Source: Thermosediminibacter litoriperuensis
GTDB lineage: Bacteria; Bacillota; Thermosediminibacteria; Thermosediminibacterales; Thermosediminibacteraceae
Assembly: GCF_008124715.1 (NCBI RefSeq)
Contig: NZ_VNHO01000002.1
Span: 62,001-126,000 of the forward strand
DNA length: 64,000 nucleotides
Direction of reading: 5' to 3'
Positions 38,105 through 47,700 of the stretch are shown here, piece after piece; the first letter of the stretch is position 1, and the number at the start of each line of letters is the position of its first letter. Under the pieces are notes generated by a model. It did no database searches. It had not been told where the DNA came from and was given only the letters and a program-made list of their open reading frames with translations. The position numbers and the translations under genes were made by a program.

Positions 38105-39276
38105 CTTTACTGGAACTTGCCGTAATACTGGGGATATCCAGGATCGGCGGCTACCTGGCCGCAAGATTCAACCAGGTGAACGTGCTGGGCCAGATCATTG
38201 CCGGCCTTCTTATAGGACCTTCGGCCTTGGGCCTGGTCCACTCCGAGCACGTGCTGGAGTTCATGGCCGAAATAGGTGTAATTCTTTTAATGTTCCTGGC
38301 AGGCCTCGAGACCGACACGTCGGAGCTCATCGCGTCGGGATTATCGTCCACGGTCATTGCCGCCGGAGGGGTTGTATTGCCCTTCGCTGCAGGTGTCTGG
38401 GCCGGGCTCGTCGGTGGGGTTACCCTGCCCGAGGCCCTGTTTTTAGGGACCATGCTGACGGCCACCTCGGTCAGTATAACGGTGCAGGCCCTGAGAGAAA
38501 TGGGAAAGCTGAACTCAAAAGAGGGTATAGCAATTTTGGCTGCGGCGGTGATCGACGATGTGATAGGTATAATCCTCCTTACATTTATAATCGGCTACGT
38601 TTCCGGAGGAGCCAGCATCCTGCCGCTGATGGAGAAAATAGGCGTATTCGCGGTCTCGGTAGCTGTCCTGGCATTCCTGCTTCACCGGTACGGTGAGCGC
38701 ATAATAGAGATAATGAAACCGGGGACCAGGCTCATAACCTTCGCCCTGGTGCTGTGCTTCAGCGTGGCTTACTTCGCGGAGAAGGCCGACATTGCCGCCA
38801 TCACCGGTGCTTACATAGCGGGCCTGATTTTCTCGAACTACGATGCGAAAGAAAAAATTGTCCGCGGTGTAGAAGAAATGGCCTATCTCTTTTTCACACC
38901 GATATTTTTCGTCAGTATAGGGCTGAAGGCTGACGTCAGGGCCATGCTGGGCGGTATTGGCTTCAGCCTTCTCATAATAGCCGTTGCTGTGCTCGGCAAG
39001 ATTTTTGGGTGCGGGCTCATGGCAAAGCTGGTGGGATTCAGCTGGAGGGAGGGCTTTACGGTAGGCGCGGGCATGGTGCCCAGGGGAGAGGTGGCCCTTA
39101 TCATCGTCAACCTGGGCCTGAAAAGGGGTATCGTATCTCAGAGGATTTTCACCGCTTCCGTGCTGATGGTTCTGGTCACCACCCTGGTGGCTCCGCCGCT
39201 TTTAAAGCTGCTTTTCCACAGCGCAGAAAATATTGAGGGGAGTGAAGGCGATGTATCTCATGGTAATAATCCTTAA
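38101..39276 (+). CDS. Cation:proton antiporter, CPA2 (KefB/NapA-like)
   Basis: Membrane antiporter with about 12-13 helices. GQIIAGLLIGPSALGLV is the typical N-terminal motif, TATSVSITVQALREMGK and AAAVIDDVIGIILL contain the ion-binding Asp pair (DD), and GMVPRGEVALII is the C-terminal family motif. It has no C-terminal TrkA domain. The following PII-like gene overlaps it by 26 bases, so the two are coupled. Na+ or K+ specificity cannot be told from the sequence. Confidence 0.9.
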   Translation: MTLLELAVILGISRIGGYLAARFNQVNVLGQIIAGLLIGPSALGLVHSEHVLEFMAEIGVILLMFLAGLETDTSELIASGLSSTVIAAGGVVLPFAAGVWAGLVGGVTLPEALFLGTMLTATSVSITVQALREMGKLNSKEGIAILAAAVIDDVIGIILLTFIIGYVSGGASILPLMEKIGVFAVSVAVLAFLLHRYGERIIEIMKPGTRLITFALVLCFSVAYFAEKADIAAITGAYIAGLIFSNYDAKEKIVRGVEEMAYLFFTPIFFVSIGLKADVRAMLGGIGFSLLIIAVAVLGKIFGCGLMAKLVGFSWREGFTVGAGMVPRGEVALIIVNLGLKRGIVSQRIFTASVLMVLVTTLVAPPLLKLLFHSAENIEGSEGDVSHGNNP

Positions 39277-39619
39277 CCGGCCCGAACTTTTAAAAAAGCT
39301 CCTGACGGTGATGAAAAAGAACGGGGCCAAGGGGGCCACGGTGCTGGACTCCATGGGGCAGGGCGCTATTATGAAAAGTTTTGAAGAGGACAGACCCATG
39401 ATCGCCAGCATTAAAAAATTGAAAGAAGATGGACTTTTCGTGAATAAGACCATCCTTTCGGTTATAGAGGATAAGAAAAAGCTCCAGGACATAGCCGATG
39501 CCGTGGAGAGGGAGATAGGCAGTTTCGCTGAAGACAGCTCAATGGGAATAATGTTTTCCGTGCCCCTCAATATGGTGAGAGGCGGCAAACTCGGCCGTTA
39601 CGACGGAGAATTAGAATGA
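39251..39619 (+). CDS. PII-like (GlnB-fold) regulatory protein
   Basis: 122 residues resembling the P-II fold: YLMVIILNRPELLKKLLTVMKKNGAKGATVLDSMGQGA, then a variable loop, then KTILSVIEDKKKLQDIADAVEREIGSF. The T-loop region lacks the uridylylation tyrosine context of GlnB. Family members often bind adenyl nucleotides and gate a transporter. ATG 39251 lies inside the end of the antiporter gene, so the antiporter is the obvious partner. Partner and ligand are inference. Confidence 0.75.
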   Translation: MYLMVIILNRPELLKKLLTVMKKNGAKGATVLDSMGQGAIMKSFEEDRPMIASIKKLKEDGLFVNKTILSVIEDKKKLQDIADAVEREIGSFAEDSSMGIMFSVPLNMVRGGKLGRYDGELE

Positions 39620-39635
39620 GAAAAGGGGGCTAAAG

Positions 39636-40403
39636 ATGCAGTCGGGATTTGCGACAAAAAGGGTCATAATAGGGTCCGATGGGTTTAAAAAAGTGGTCGA
39701 TATCGCTTCGCCGAACAAAATAGGGCTGCCCAACGGTCATATAGATTCGACGCTGCTTGCGGACGTAAGCCCGGGGGGCAGTTTTGAGGTGAACGGCGCG
39801 GTTTACCACGTGCTGACCTGCGACATGTTCGATTACGTGATGTACTACCTGAAGCGCCGCACCCAGATCGTGTATCCCAAAGAGGGAGCTTATATACTCA
39901 TGCGCCTCGACGTCTCTCCGGGCAAGCGGGTGGGGGAAGCCGGCACCGGCTCTGGAGCCTTCACTGTGTGCCTTTCCAGGGCTGTGGGCCCCGAGGGCAG
40001 GGTGTACACCTACGAGCAGCGGGAGGAGTTTCATAAGCTCGCCGAGAAGAACATCAGGGGCTTTTCTGAATTCGATAACGTGGTGATGCGCAACAAATCC
40101 ATCACTGAGGGAATAGAGGAAAGGGACCTGGATGCCTTTTTCCTGGACGTGAGAGAACCGTGGGAGGTCATGGCCGAAGTCAGGAAAGCGCTCAAACCCG
40201 CCGGCCACCTGGGGATCCTGGTTCCGACGGCGAACCAGGTTTCGGAGACCATGAGCTCCCTGAATCAAAACGGCTTTTACATCTCCGAAGTCGTTGAAAT
40301 CATGATGCGGAAGTACAAGCTGGTCCCGGAAAGGCTGAGACCCGAGGACCTTATGATAGGCCATACCGGCTACCTGATTTTTGCAAGAAAACTGGGAGAG
40401 TAA
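39636..40403 (+). CDS. trmI: tRNA (adenine-58-N1)-methyltransferase
   Basis: Methylates A58 of the T loop with SAM, important for tRNA stability in thermophiles. N-terminal small domain, then class I methyltransferase motifs: GKRVGEAGTGSGAFTVCLSRAVGPEGRVYTYE (SAM site, about residues 95-125), DAFFLDVREPWEVMAEV (motif IV) and GHLGILVPTANQVSETM. Length 255 fits. It begins 16 bases after the PII-like gene. Confidence 0.92.
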   Translation: MQSGFATKRVIIGSDGFKKVVDIASPNKIGLPNGHIDSTLLADVSPGGSFEVNGAVYHVLTCDMFDYVMYYLKRRTQIVYPKEGAYILMRLDVSPGKRVGEAGTGSGAFTVCLSRAVGPEGRVYTYEQREEFHKLAEKNIRGFSEFDNVVMRNKSITEGIEERDLDAFFLDVREPWEVMAEVRKALKPAGHLGILVPTANQVSETMSSLNQNGFYISEVVEIMMRKYKLVPERLRPEDLMIGHTGYLIFARKLGE

Positions 40404-40424
40404 AAGGCTTCGACCGGCCTTTTA
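40402..40424 (+). terminator. Terminator after trmI
   Basis: AAAAGGC (40402-40408) pairs with GCCTTTT (40417-40423), followed by ATT and T-rich sequence. Confidence 0.65.
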
Positions 40425-40453
40425 TTCTCCTTTTTATCCGCCCAACCATTCCC

Positions 40454-40726
40454 TTAACTATATCCTCTTATCAGCCTGGGTTTTTCCTTAGGTGATTCGT
40501 AAAGGTAAATGGAATCAAATTCGATGCCGGTCTTTTCGACGGCGTCGATTAAAGTCCGTTCAACGGTGTTGGTCACCTTTGCGGCCACACCGCAGCTGGA
40601 GCTGATTTCACGGGGTACCGGCACCAGCTGAAAAGATATACCGGTGCCCTTCATTCTTGACTCGAACCGCAGCGCGTGGTGGACCGACGGAAAAGTTATC
40701 ATAAAAAAAGGGTACTTATCGATCAT
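40454..40726 (-). CDS. DUF3343 protein, putative Se/S carrier
   Basis: 90 residues. PSVHHALRFESRMKGTGISFQLVPVPREISSSCGVAA matches DUF3343, a small family proposed to carry selenium or sulfur on the SSCG cysteine. Location next to selD agrees with this. It is transcribed away from selD, with a 348-base intergenic region between them. Role in selenium metabolism is inference from family and neighbourhood. Confidence 0.8.
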   Translation of the reverse strand: MIDKYPFFMITFPSVHHALRFESRMKGTGISFQLVPVPREISSSCGVAAKVTNTVERTLIDAVEKTGIEFDSIYLYESPKEKPRLIRGYS

Positions 40727-41074
40727 ACAGTTCTACCTCGATATCCTCAAAATAAATTCGCCGCTGAATTTATTATCTCCACATTGTACCCGGAATTTTT
40801 TGCAAGCCGGGTGTTCTCTTTCACTAACAATTGTACAATACTATTTAGATGGAACGCATTTGAAATGTAAATACAAATCAATGATTTCTATAGATTATAT
40901 CTATAATATTATCCATATCACGGCATCCGGTTAGTACAATCAAACACGGAACAAGATGTCCGATTGAGCTTTCTACAAGTTTGTATTATAATCTTCTTAA
41001 AGCGCGGCATATTGCCGGATTTTCGGCTGTTTTACAGCTAATTATTTTAGATTAGACCCCGGGGAGGTGAACCC
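40727..41074. other. Intergenic region between the DUF3343 gene and selD
   Basis: AT-rich, no convincing ORF. It must hold the minus-strand promoter of the DUF3343 gene. Towards selD it contains TTGAGC (40964-40969), 17 bases, TATAAT (40987-40992), a good sigma-A promoter, then an 82-base leader to the GTG start. Confidence 0.6.
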
Positions 41075-42112
41075 GTGGAAAAGATAAAACTGACCGAGCT
41101 CACCTGCAGTTCCGGCTGAGCGGCCAAGCTTTCGCCTTCGGCGCTGTCGCAGGTCCTGCGGCACTTACCCGTAATAAAGCACGAAAACCTGCTGGTGGGC
41201 CTTGAAACTTCCGACGACGCGGCGGTTTATAAAATAAACGAGGAGCTGGCCGTTATTCATACGGTGGACTTTTTCACCCCGGTGGTGGACGACCCCTACC
41301 TCTTCGGGCAGATAGCCGCCTGCAACGCCCTGAGCGACATATACGCCATGGGGGGAAGGCCCCTGCTGGCACTGAATATCGTGGGCTTTCCCGAAGAGCT
41401 GGTGGAGGATGTACTGCCTCTGGTGATGAAGGGCGGTGCCGACAAGGTGATCGAAGCCGGGGCTATAATAGCAGGAGGCCATTCCATAAAGACTCCTGAG
41501 CCGGTATACGGCCTTTCGGTGCTGGGCGCGGTGCATCCCGCCGGTGTACTTACCAATGCCGGGGCCAAACCCGGAGACGTTATAGTTCTTACGAAACCCC
41601 TGGGGACAGGCGTATTCACTACCGCCGCCAAGACCGGAATGGCTGATAGCCGGATTGAAAGAGAAGCGCTTGAGACCATGAGTACCCTCAATAAAGCTGC
41701 TTCGGAAGCCGCCGTCCAGGTGGGCGTAAACGCTGTAACCGACATAACGGGCTTCGGGCTCCTGGGCCACGCGTATGAGATGGCTGCGGCTTCTCAGGTA
41801 ACCATTAAAATAAAGGTGGAAAAAGTTCCGGTTATTCCGGGAATATTCGAATACGCCGCTATGGGACTTTTGCCGGGGGGCCTCTACGCTAACCGGAAGT
41901 ACCTGGCGGATAAGGTTGTTCTCCCGGAAAATATCAGGGAAGAACTGGCCGATGTTCTTTTCGACCCCCAGACGTCGGGAGGCCTTTTGATATCCTGTCC
42001 GGAACAGAAAGCCGCCGTCCTGATGGAAGAACTTAAAAACAATGGCGTAAAATGGGCGTCGATTATAGGCCGGGTTGAAGAAAAATCTGGTAGGGATATA
42101 ATAGTGGAGTGA
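41075..42112 (+). CDS. selD: Selenide, water dikinase, a selenoprotein (in-frame TGA = Sec15)
   Basis: Makes selenophosphate for selenocysteine and selenouridine. GTG 41075 follows GGGGAGGTGA. The frame reads MEKIKLTELTCSSG, then TGA (41117-41119), then AAKLSPSALSQVL; the TGA falls at the active-site position that is Cys or Sec in SelD (CxxG-Sec/Cys-AAK). An ordinary gene call would start at 41195 and lose the catalytic N-terminus. Downstream motifs (VDFFTPVVDDPYLFGQIAACNALSDIYAMGG, TDITGFGLLGHAYEM) are standard. Length 345 with Sec. A stem-loop just after the TGA (TCGCCTTCGGCG) could be part of a SECIS. Confidence 0.94.
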
Positions 42113-42114
42113 AA

Positions 42115-42153
42115 AATGGGTTATACTTTTATAAAAGGTAACCCATTTTTTTT
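42115..42153 (+). terminator. Terminator after selD
   Basis: AATGGGTTA (42115-42123) pairs with TAACCCATT (42139-42147), followed by a T run. Confidence 0.85.
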
Positions 42154-42211
42154 ATTTTCTTAAATCAATATAATATGGTAAAATAAAAGTGAGGACGGGA
42201 GGTGAAGACGA

Positions 42212-42808
42212 TTGCTCAAATATATACTTGCGGGAATCATAAGTTACTTAATAGGATCCATATCCTCCGCCCACCTGATCTGCAAAAAATACTACGGTAT
42301 CGATATAAGGAAATACGGCAGCGGCAACCCGGGTGCCACCAATGTGTTCAGGGTGGTTGGCGGCAGGGCCGCGGTAGCAGTGTATGCGGCCGACTTTCTG
42401 AAAGGATTTCTCGTTGCTGCGCTGGCTAAATTAATAGGAGGCGACACACTGGCGCTTTTCAGCGGCCTTTTCGTCATTGTTGGTCACGACTGGTCTTTAT
42501 TCCTCAACTTCAACGGCGGCAAGGGCATAGCTACCAGCATGGGGGTTGTAATTGCCCTGGCTCCTAAGGCGGCACTGTTTTCCTTTATGGTGGGAGCAGC
42601 TGCGATACTGCTGACGAGATACGTGTCCCTGGGGTCCGTTGTCGGTAGTGCATTCTTCCCTTTATTCCTTGTGATTTTCCGTTACCCGGCCAAATACATA
42701 GCGTACGGCGTAATAATAGCTGCGATAGCCATTTACAGGCACAGGACCAATATAAAAAGGTTGATTGCGGGCAAGGAGCATAAGCTGGGCGAGAAAATCA
42801 GGCCTTAA
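42212..42808 (+). CDS. plsY: Acyl-phosphate:glycerol-3-phosphate acyltransferase
   Basis: Membrane enzyme that acylates glycerol-3-phosphate for phospholipid synthesis. Conserved motifs: GSISSAHLICKKYYGIDIRKYGSGNPGATNVFRV, GHDWSLFLNFNGGKGIATSMGV, and RHRTNIKRLIAGKEHK at the end. Five or so hydrophobic segments. TTG start after GGGAGGTGAAGACGA. Next to the glp genes, it shares their metabolite, but transcription of glpP is from its own promoter. Confidence 0.94.
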   Translation: MLKYILAGIISYLIGSISSAHLICKKYYGIDIRKYGSGNPGATNVFRVVGGRAAVAVYAADFLKGFLVAALAKLIGGDTLALFSGLFVIVGHDWSLFLNFNGGKGIATSMGVVIALAPKAALFSFMVGAAAILLTRYVSLGSVVGSAFFPLFLVIFRYPAKYIAYGVIIAAIAIYRHRTNIKRLIAGKEHKLGEKIRP

Positions 42809-42936
42809 GAATTGTGCGAAAATATATTTAAAAATGACCGAAAATATAAAATATCTGGTTTTTATAGTAATATTTAGTGCAATTCGGAATCAAATTTATT
42901 GGACGAAGGTTATGTGAAGATCTAATATAATTTGGT

Positions 42937-42975
42937 AAAAAGTATCCACCGTATTTTGTAAGCTTGATACTTTTT
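42937..42975. promoter_or_regulatory. Inverted repeat upstream of the glpP promoter (candidate activator site)
   Basis: AAAAAGTATC (42937-42946) and GATACTTTTT (42966-42975), 19 bases apart, 36 bases before the -24 element. It could be the binding site of the sigma-54 activator or, less likely, a weak plsY terminator. Confidence 0.45.
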
Positions 42976-43009
42976 CCCAACAAACTCGTCAATTACTGGG
43001 ACTTGCCTG

Positions 43010-43025
43010 CTGGCACAAATTTTGC
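43010..43025 (+). promoter_or_regulatory. Sigma-54 promoter upstream of glpP
   Basis: CTGGCACA-AATT-TTGC, with GG and GC exactly ten bases apart; a near-perfect -24/-12 promoter. Similar to the one upstream of dhaK at 51096. Confidence 0.88.
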
Positions 43026-43090
43026 AATTAAAAATAAACAGAAAAAGAAAGAATTTTATTTAGATTAACCCTAAATCGGGAGTGAAACCG

Positions 43091-43657
43091 TTGAGAGATA
43101 TACTGGCTGACCTGAAGGCCTACCCGATTATAGCGGCGATTAGGGATATTGATGCTGTAGACCTGGCCCTGGATAAACCCGTCAGGTGCATATTCATGCT
43201 TGCAGGCGATATCCTCAATATTAAATATCCTGTCACCCACATAAAAAAGGCGCGAAAAAGGGTTTTTCTTCACATGGATTTGCTGGAAGGCGTGAGCAAG
43301 GACGCCGCCGGCTTGAGATACGTGTCTGAAGAGATAAGGCCCGACGGGATAATTACGACCAGGAGTAATTTGATTTCTTCGGCGAAGAGCGAGGGCATTT
43401 TTGCCATTCAGCGGGCGTTTTTCCTCGACAGCCAGGCCGTTGACACCGCCGTCCGCACCATACGGCAGGTAGACCCCGACGCGGTAGAGATTTTACCGGG
43501 AGTAATACCGAAGATCATAAAGAGGTTACACGAAAACGTCAATCACCTGTTGATAGCCGGAGGCCTAATCGAGGACAAAAAAGAGGTGAACGATGCTCTG
43601 GAAGCCGGAGCTTGGGCCGTATCCGTCAGTAGGGAGGACCTTTGGGATGCCTTCTAA
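43091..43657 (+). CDS. glpP: Glycerol-3-phosphate-responsive antiterminator
   Basis: RNA-binding protein that, with glycerol-3-phosphate, lets transcription pass terminators before glp genes. YPIIAAIRDIDAVDLALDKPVRCIFMLAGDI at the N-terminus, VFLHMDLLEGVSKDAAGLRYV, RPDGIITTRSNLISSAKSEGIFAIQRAFFLDSQAV and DAVEILPGVIPKII are all characteristic of this TIM-barrel family. The GTG at 43082 overlaps its own GGGAG; TTG at 43091 is 8 bases from it and preferred. Transcribed from a sigma-54 promoter. Confidence 0.92.
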   Translation: MRDILADLKAYPIIAAIRDIDAVDLALDKPVRCIFMLAGDILNIKYPVTHIKKARKRVFLHMDLLEGVSKDAAGLRYVSEEIRPDGIITTRSNLISSAKSEGIFAIQRAFFLDSQAVDTAVRTIRQVDPDAVEILPGVIPKIIKRLHENVNHLLIAGGLIEDKKEVNDALEAGAWAVSVSREDLWDAF

Positions 43658-43692
43658 AAAGCAATAGTTGGAAGACGGGGGACTCGGAGAGC

Positions 43693-43747
43693 TGGAGAAG
43701 TCCTCCCGGAAGGTAATAAATTTGCCTTTTCCGGGAGGGTTTTTATT
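43693..43747 (+). terminator. Terminator upstream of the glycerol transport genes, candidate GlpP target
   Basis: CCTCCCGGAA and TTCCGGGAGG form a 10-bp stem followed by TTTTTATTT. TGGAGAAG (43693-43700) directly precedes the stem, and the same 8 bases precede the terminator at 46162. An alternative pairing of GGGGGAC upstream with GTCCTCC would break the terminator. Confidence 0.75.
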
Positions 43748-43818
43748 TAAGCAGGGGAGGTGATAAAAAACACGACCGGTCTTTTTCACAAGAAGATTTT
43801 AATGGGAGGGGTTAAAGA

Positions 43819-44216
43819 ATGAATTTGAGGCGTATTCTCATGGGCATGTGCACGGGGGCCTTTGTAGGCTTCGGAGTATTTACCATATGGCCCTCAAGCC
43901 TGGCCCGGTGGAACTGGCTGGGCGGCTGGCTCGCGGCTGGAATCATAATAACGACGGGCTGGCTGGTAAATCACTATGCCGGCAGTATACCCAACAAGGG
44001 CGGCGGCGCTTGGGTGGATATGGCTCTGTCGGTATGGCTTTCGGCCCTGCTCGGCGGGACCGTAGTGCTCGACCCGGTAAAGGGCCTTGTCAGGGGAGCT
44101 TACGGTATCTTACACGGTGCCAACTTGGGCGGTGCACTGATGACCATATTCCTGCAGCTCGTCGGGGCGACGCTGGCCGGATATCTCCTATACGCTGCGA
44201 GAAGGAGTGATGTGTA

Positions 44217-44217
<1 letters not shown>
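43819..44217 (+). CDS. Small membrane protein, putative glycerol transporter subunit 1
   Basis: 132 residues, four hydrophobic segments (GMCTGAFVGFGVFTIWP, WLGGWLAAGIIITTGWLVNHY, MALSVWLSALLGGTVVL, GALMTIFLQLVGATLAGYLLY). It is paired with the next gene and lies directly before glpK, where glpF would be expected; no glpF is present. Comparable pairs in Listeria (Lin0367/Lin0368-like) are annotated as putative glycerol transporter subunits. Function here is inferred from context. GGGAGGGG precedes the ATG. Confidence 0.72.
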
Positions 44218-46092
<1,875 letters not shown>

Positions 46093-46151
46093 TCGATTTT
46101 TTGTCGAAGTACTACTACAGTAAAAGATAAATTGCTGTTAGAAAGTTGTGG

Positions 46152-46200
46152 TGGAGAAGAGGAGAACCACACCTTTAGGTGTGGTTCTCTTTACTTTTTT
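46152..46200 (+). terminator. Terminator between glpK and the glycerol-3-phosphate dehydrogenase gene, candidate GlpP target
   Basis: GAGAACCACACC (46162-46173), TTTA loop, GGTGTGGTTCTC (46178-46189), then a T-rich run; a perfect 12-bp stem. TGGAGAAG (46152-46159) precedes it, and GTGGT/ACCAC could form an alternative structure. In Bacillus, GlpP relieves termination at an equivalent place before glpD. Confidence 0.85.
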
Positions 46201-46230
46201 AGGGGTCATCAATTTAAGGAGGTCAATCAA

Positions 46231-47700
46231 ATGGTAGATGTGGTTATAATAGGCGGGGGTGTCGTGGGATGCATGATCGCCCGTGAATTGTCCCGGTACC
46301 AGCTGAAGACTGTACTGCTGGAAAAGGAAGACGATGTGGCGAGCGGCACCAGCAAGGCCAACAGCGCCATAATCCACGCCGGCTACGATGCAAAGCCCGG
46401 TACCCTGAAGGCCAAGTTAAATGTGAGGGGCAACCCTCTTTTTGACAAAATTTGCAGCGAGCTTGATGTACCCTTTAAGAGGATAGGTTCTCTCGTGGTT
46501 GCTTTAAACGAGGAAGAGGTCAAGGTGCTGGAAGAATTGCTGCAAAGGGGGAAGACCAACGGCGTTCCCGGCCTCGAGATTATAAACCGGGAAAAGCTGA
46601 TGGAAATGGAACCCAATATCAGCAGGGAGGCCCGGGCGGCGCTTTATGCGCCGACGGCAGGCATCGTATGCCCCTACGAGCTGACGATTGCCCTGGCGGA
46701 AAATGCCAGCCGGAACGGGGTGGAAATAAAGCTGAATTCCCCGGTCCTGAGTATAGGGGTAGAAAACGGGGAAGTGCTGGCCGTCAGGACCCCGGGAGAA
46801 ACTATTTACACCCGGTATGTTGTGAACGCCGCGGGCCTTTTCGCCGACGAGATATCGAGAATGGCGGGGGCGGAAGACTACCGCATAACGCCGCGAAAAG
46901 GCGAATACCTGATCTTCGACAGAAGGTTCGGGGGTATCGTAAACACAGCAATATTCCCAACGCCTACAAAAATATCCAAGGGCATTCTCGTATGCCCTAC
47001 GGTTGACGGCAACTTTTTCATCGGCCCCAATTCCAACGATGTCCGGGAAAAGGACGACGTGGCAGTTACACAGCAGGGGATTGAAGAAATAATAAAAAGC
47101 GCCCGCAAGCTAGTGCCCGAACTGCCCCTGAAGCACGTCATCGCCTCCTTTGCCGGGTTGAGAGCCGTGTCTAATACCGATGACTTCGTTATAGGGGCCT
47201 CGAAGAAAGTCAAGGGCTTTATCAACGTCGGAGGCATCCAGTCGCCAGGGCTCTCCTCCGCACCAGCCATCGCCGAAATGGTTGTCGGTATTTTGAAGGA
47301 AGAGGGATTGGAGCTAAAAGAAAAGAGCGACTATAATCCTGAAAGACCGCAAATTTTCAAATTCCGCCGTCTCAGCTGCCAAGAAAAAAGGGAGCTGATA
47401 AGGCGAAATCCGGCCTACGGCCGCGTGATCTGCCGGTGCGAGACGGTGACCGAAGGGGAAATAATCGATGCAATCAGAAGGCCGGTGGGTGCCCGGAGCC
47501 TGGACGCCGTAAAGCGCCGTACCAGGGCCGGGATGGGTAGGTGCCAGGGGGGTTTTTGTTCGCCCAGAGTGGTGGAAATCCTGGCCAGGGAGCTCGGTAT
47601 AGACCCCCTGGAAGTAACCAAATGCGGCAGCGGTTCTGAAATATTGAGGGGAAGGACGAAAGAATTTATTGAGACTGGTGGTGTTACCGGTGCAAAATAG
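46231..47700 (+). CDS. glpA: FAD-dependent glycerol-3-phosphate dehydrogenase, GlpA-like, with BFD-type [2Fe-2S] domain
   Basis: Oxidises glycerol-3-phosphate to DHAP. FAD-binding N-terminus VDVVIIGGGVVGCMIARELSRY, the DAO domain motif ASGTSKANSAIIHAGYDAKPGTLKAKLNV, and a C-terminal BFD-like region with four cysteines (RCETVTEGEIIDA... GRCQGGFCSPRV). The open frame begins at 46132 inside the terminator; ATG 46231 follows AAGGAGG. It overlaps the next gene. Family-based assignment; anaerobic use via a membrane or soluble partner is inferred. Confidence 0.88.
   Translation: MVDVVIIGGGVVGCMIARELSRYQLKTVLLEKEDDVASGTSKANSAIIHAGYDAKPGTLKAKLNVRGNPLFDKICSELDVPFKRIGSLVVALNEEEVKVLEELLQRGKTNGVPGLEIINREKLMEMEPNISREARAALYAPTAGIVCPYELTIALAENASRNGVEIKLNSPVLSIGVENGEVLAVRTPGETIYTRYVVNAAGLFADEISRMAGAEDYRITPRKGEYLIFDRRFGGIVNTAIFPTPTKISKGILVCPTVDGNFFIGPNSNDVREKDDVAVTQQGIEEIIKSARKLVPELPLKHVIASFAGLRAVSNTDDFVIGASKKVKGFINVGGIQSPGLSSAPAIAEMVVGILKEEGLELKEKSDYNPERPQIFKFRRLSCQEKRELIRRNPAYGRVICRCETVTEGEIIDAIRRPVGARSLDAVKRRTRAGMGRCQGGFCSPRVVEILARELGIDPLEVTKCGSGSEILRGRTKEFIETGGVTGAK

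Noticed and set aside
40644-40934. Plus-strand frame of 96 codons between trmI and selD
   Set aside because: It overlaps the DUF3343 gene on the other strand, has no ribosome site and its product is of unlikely composition.
42937-42975. Intrinsic terminator after plsY
   Set aside because: The inverted repeat has a 19-base loop and its T run is part of the arm; a regulatory site is at least as likely, so it is not called a terminator.
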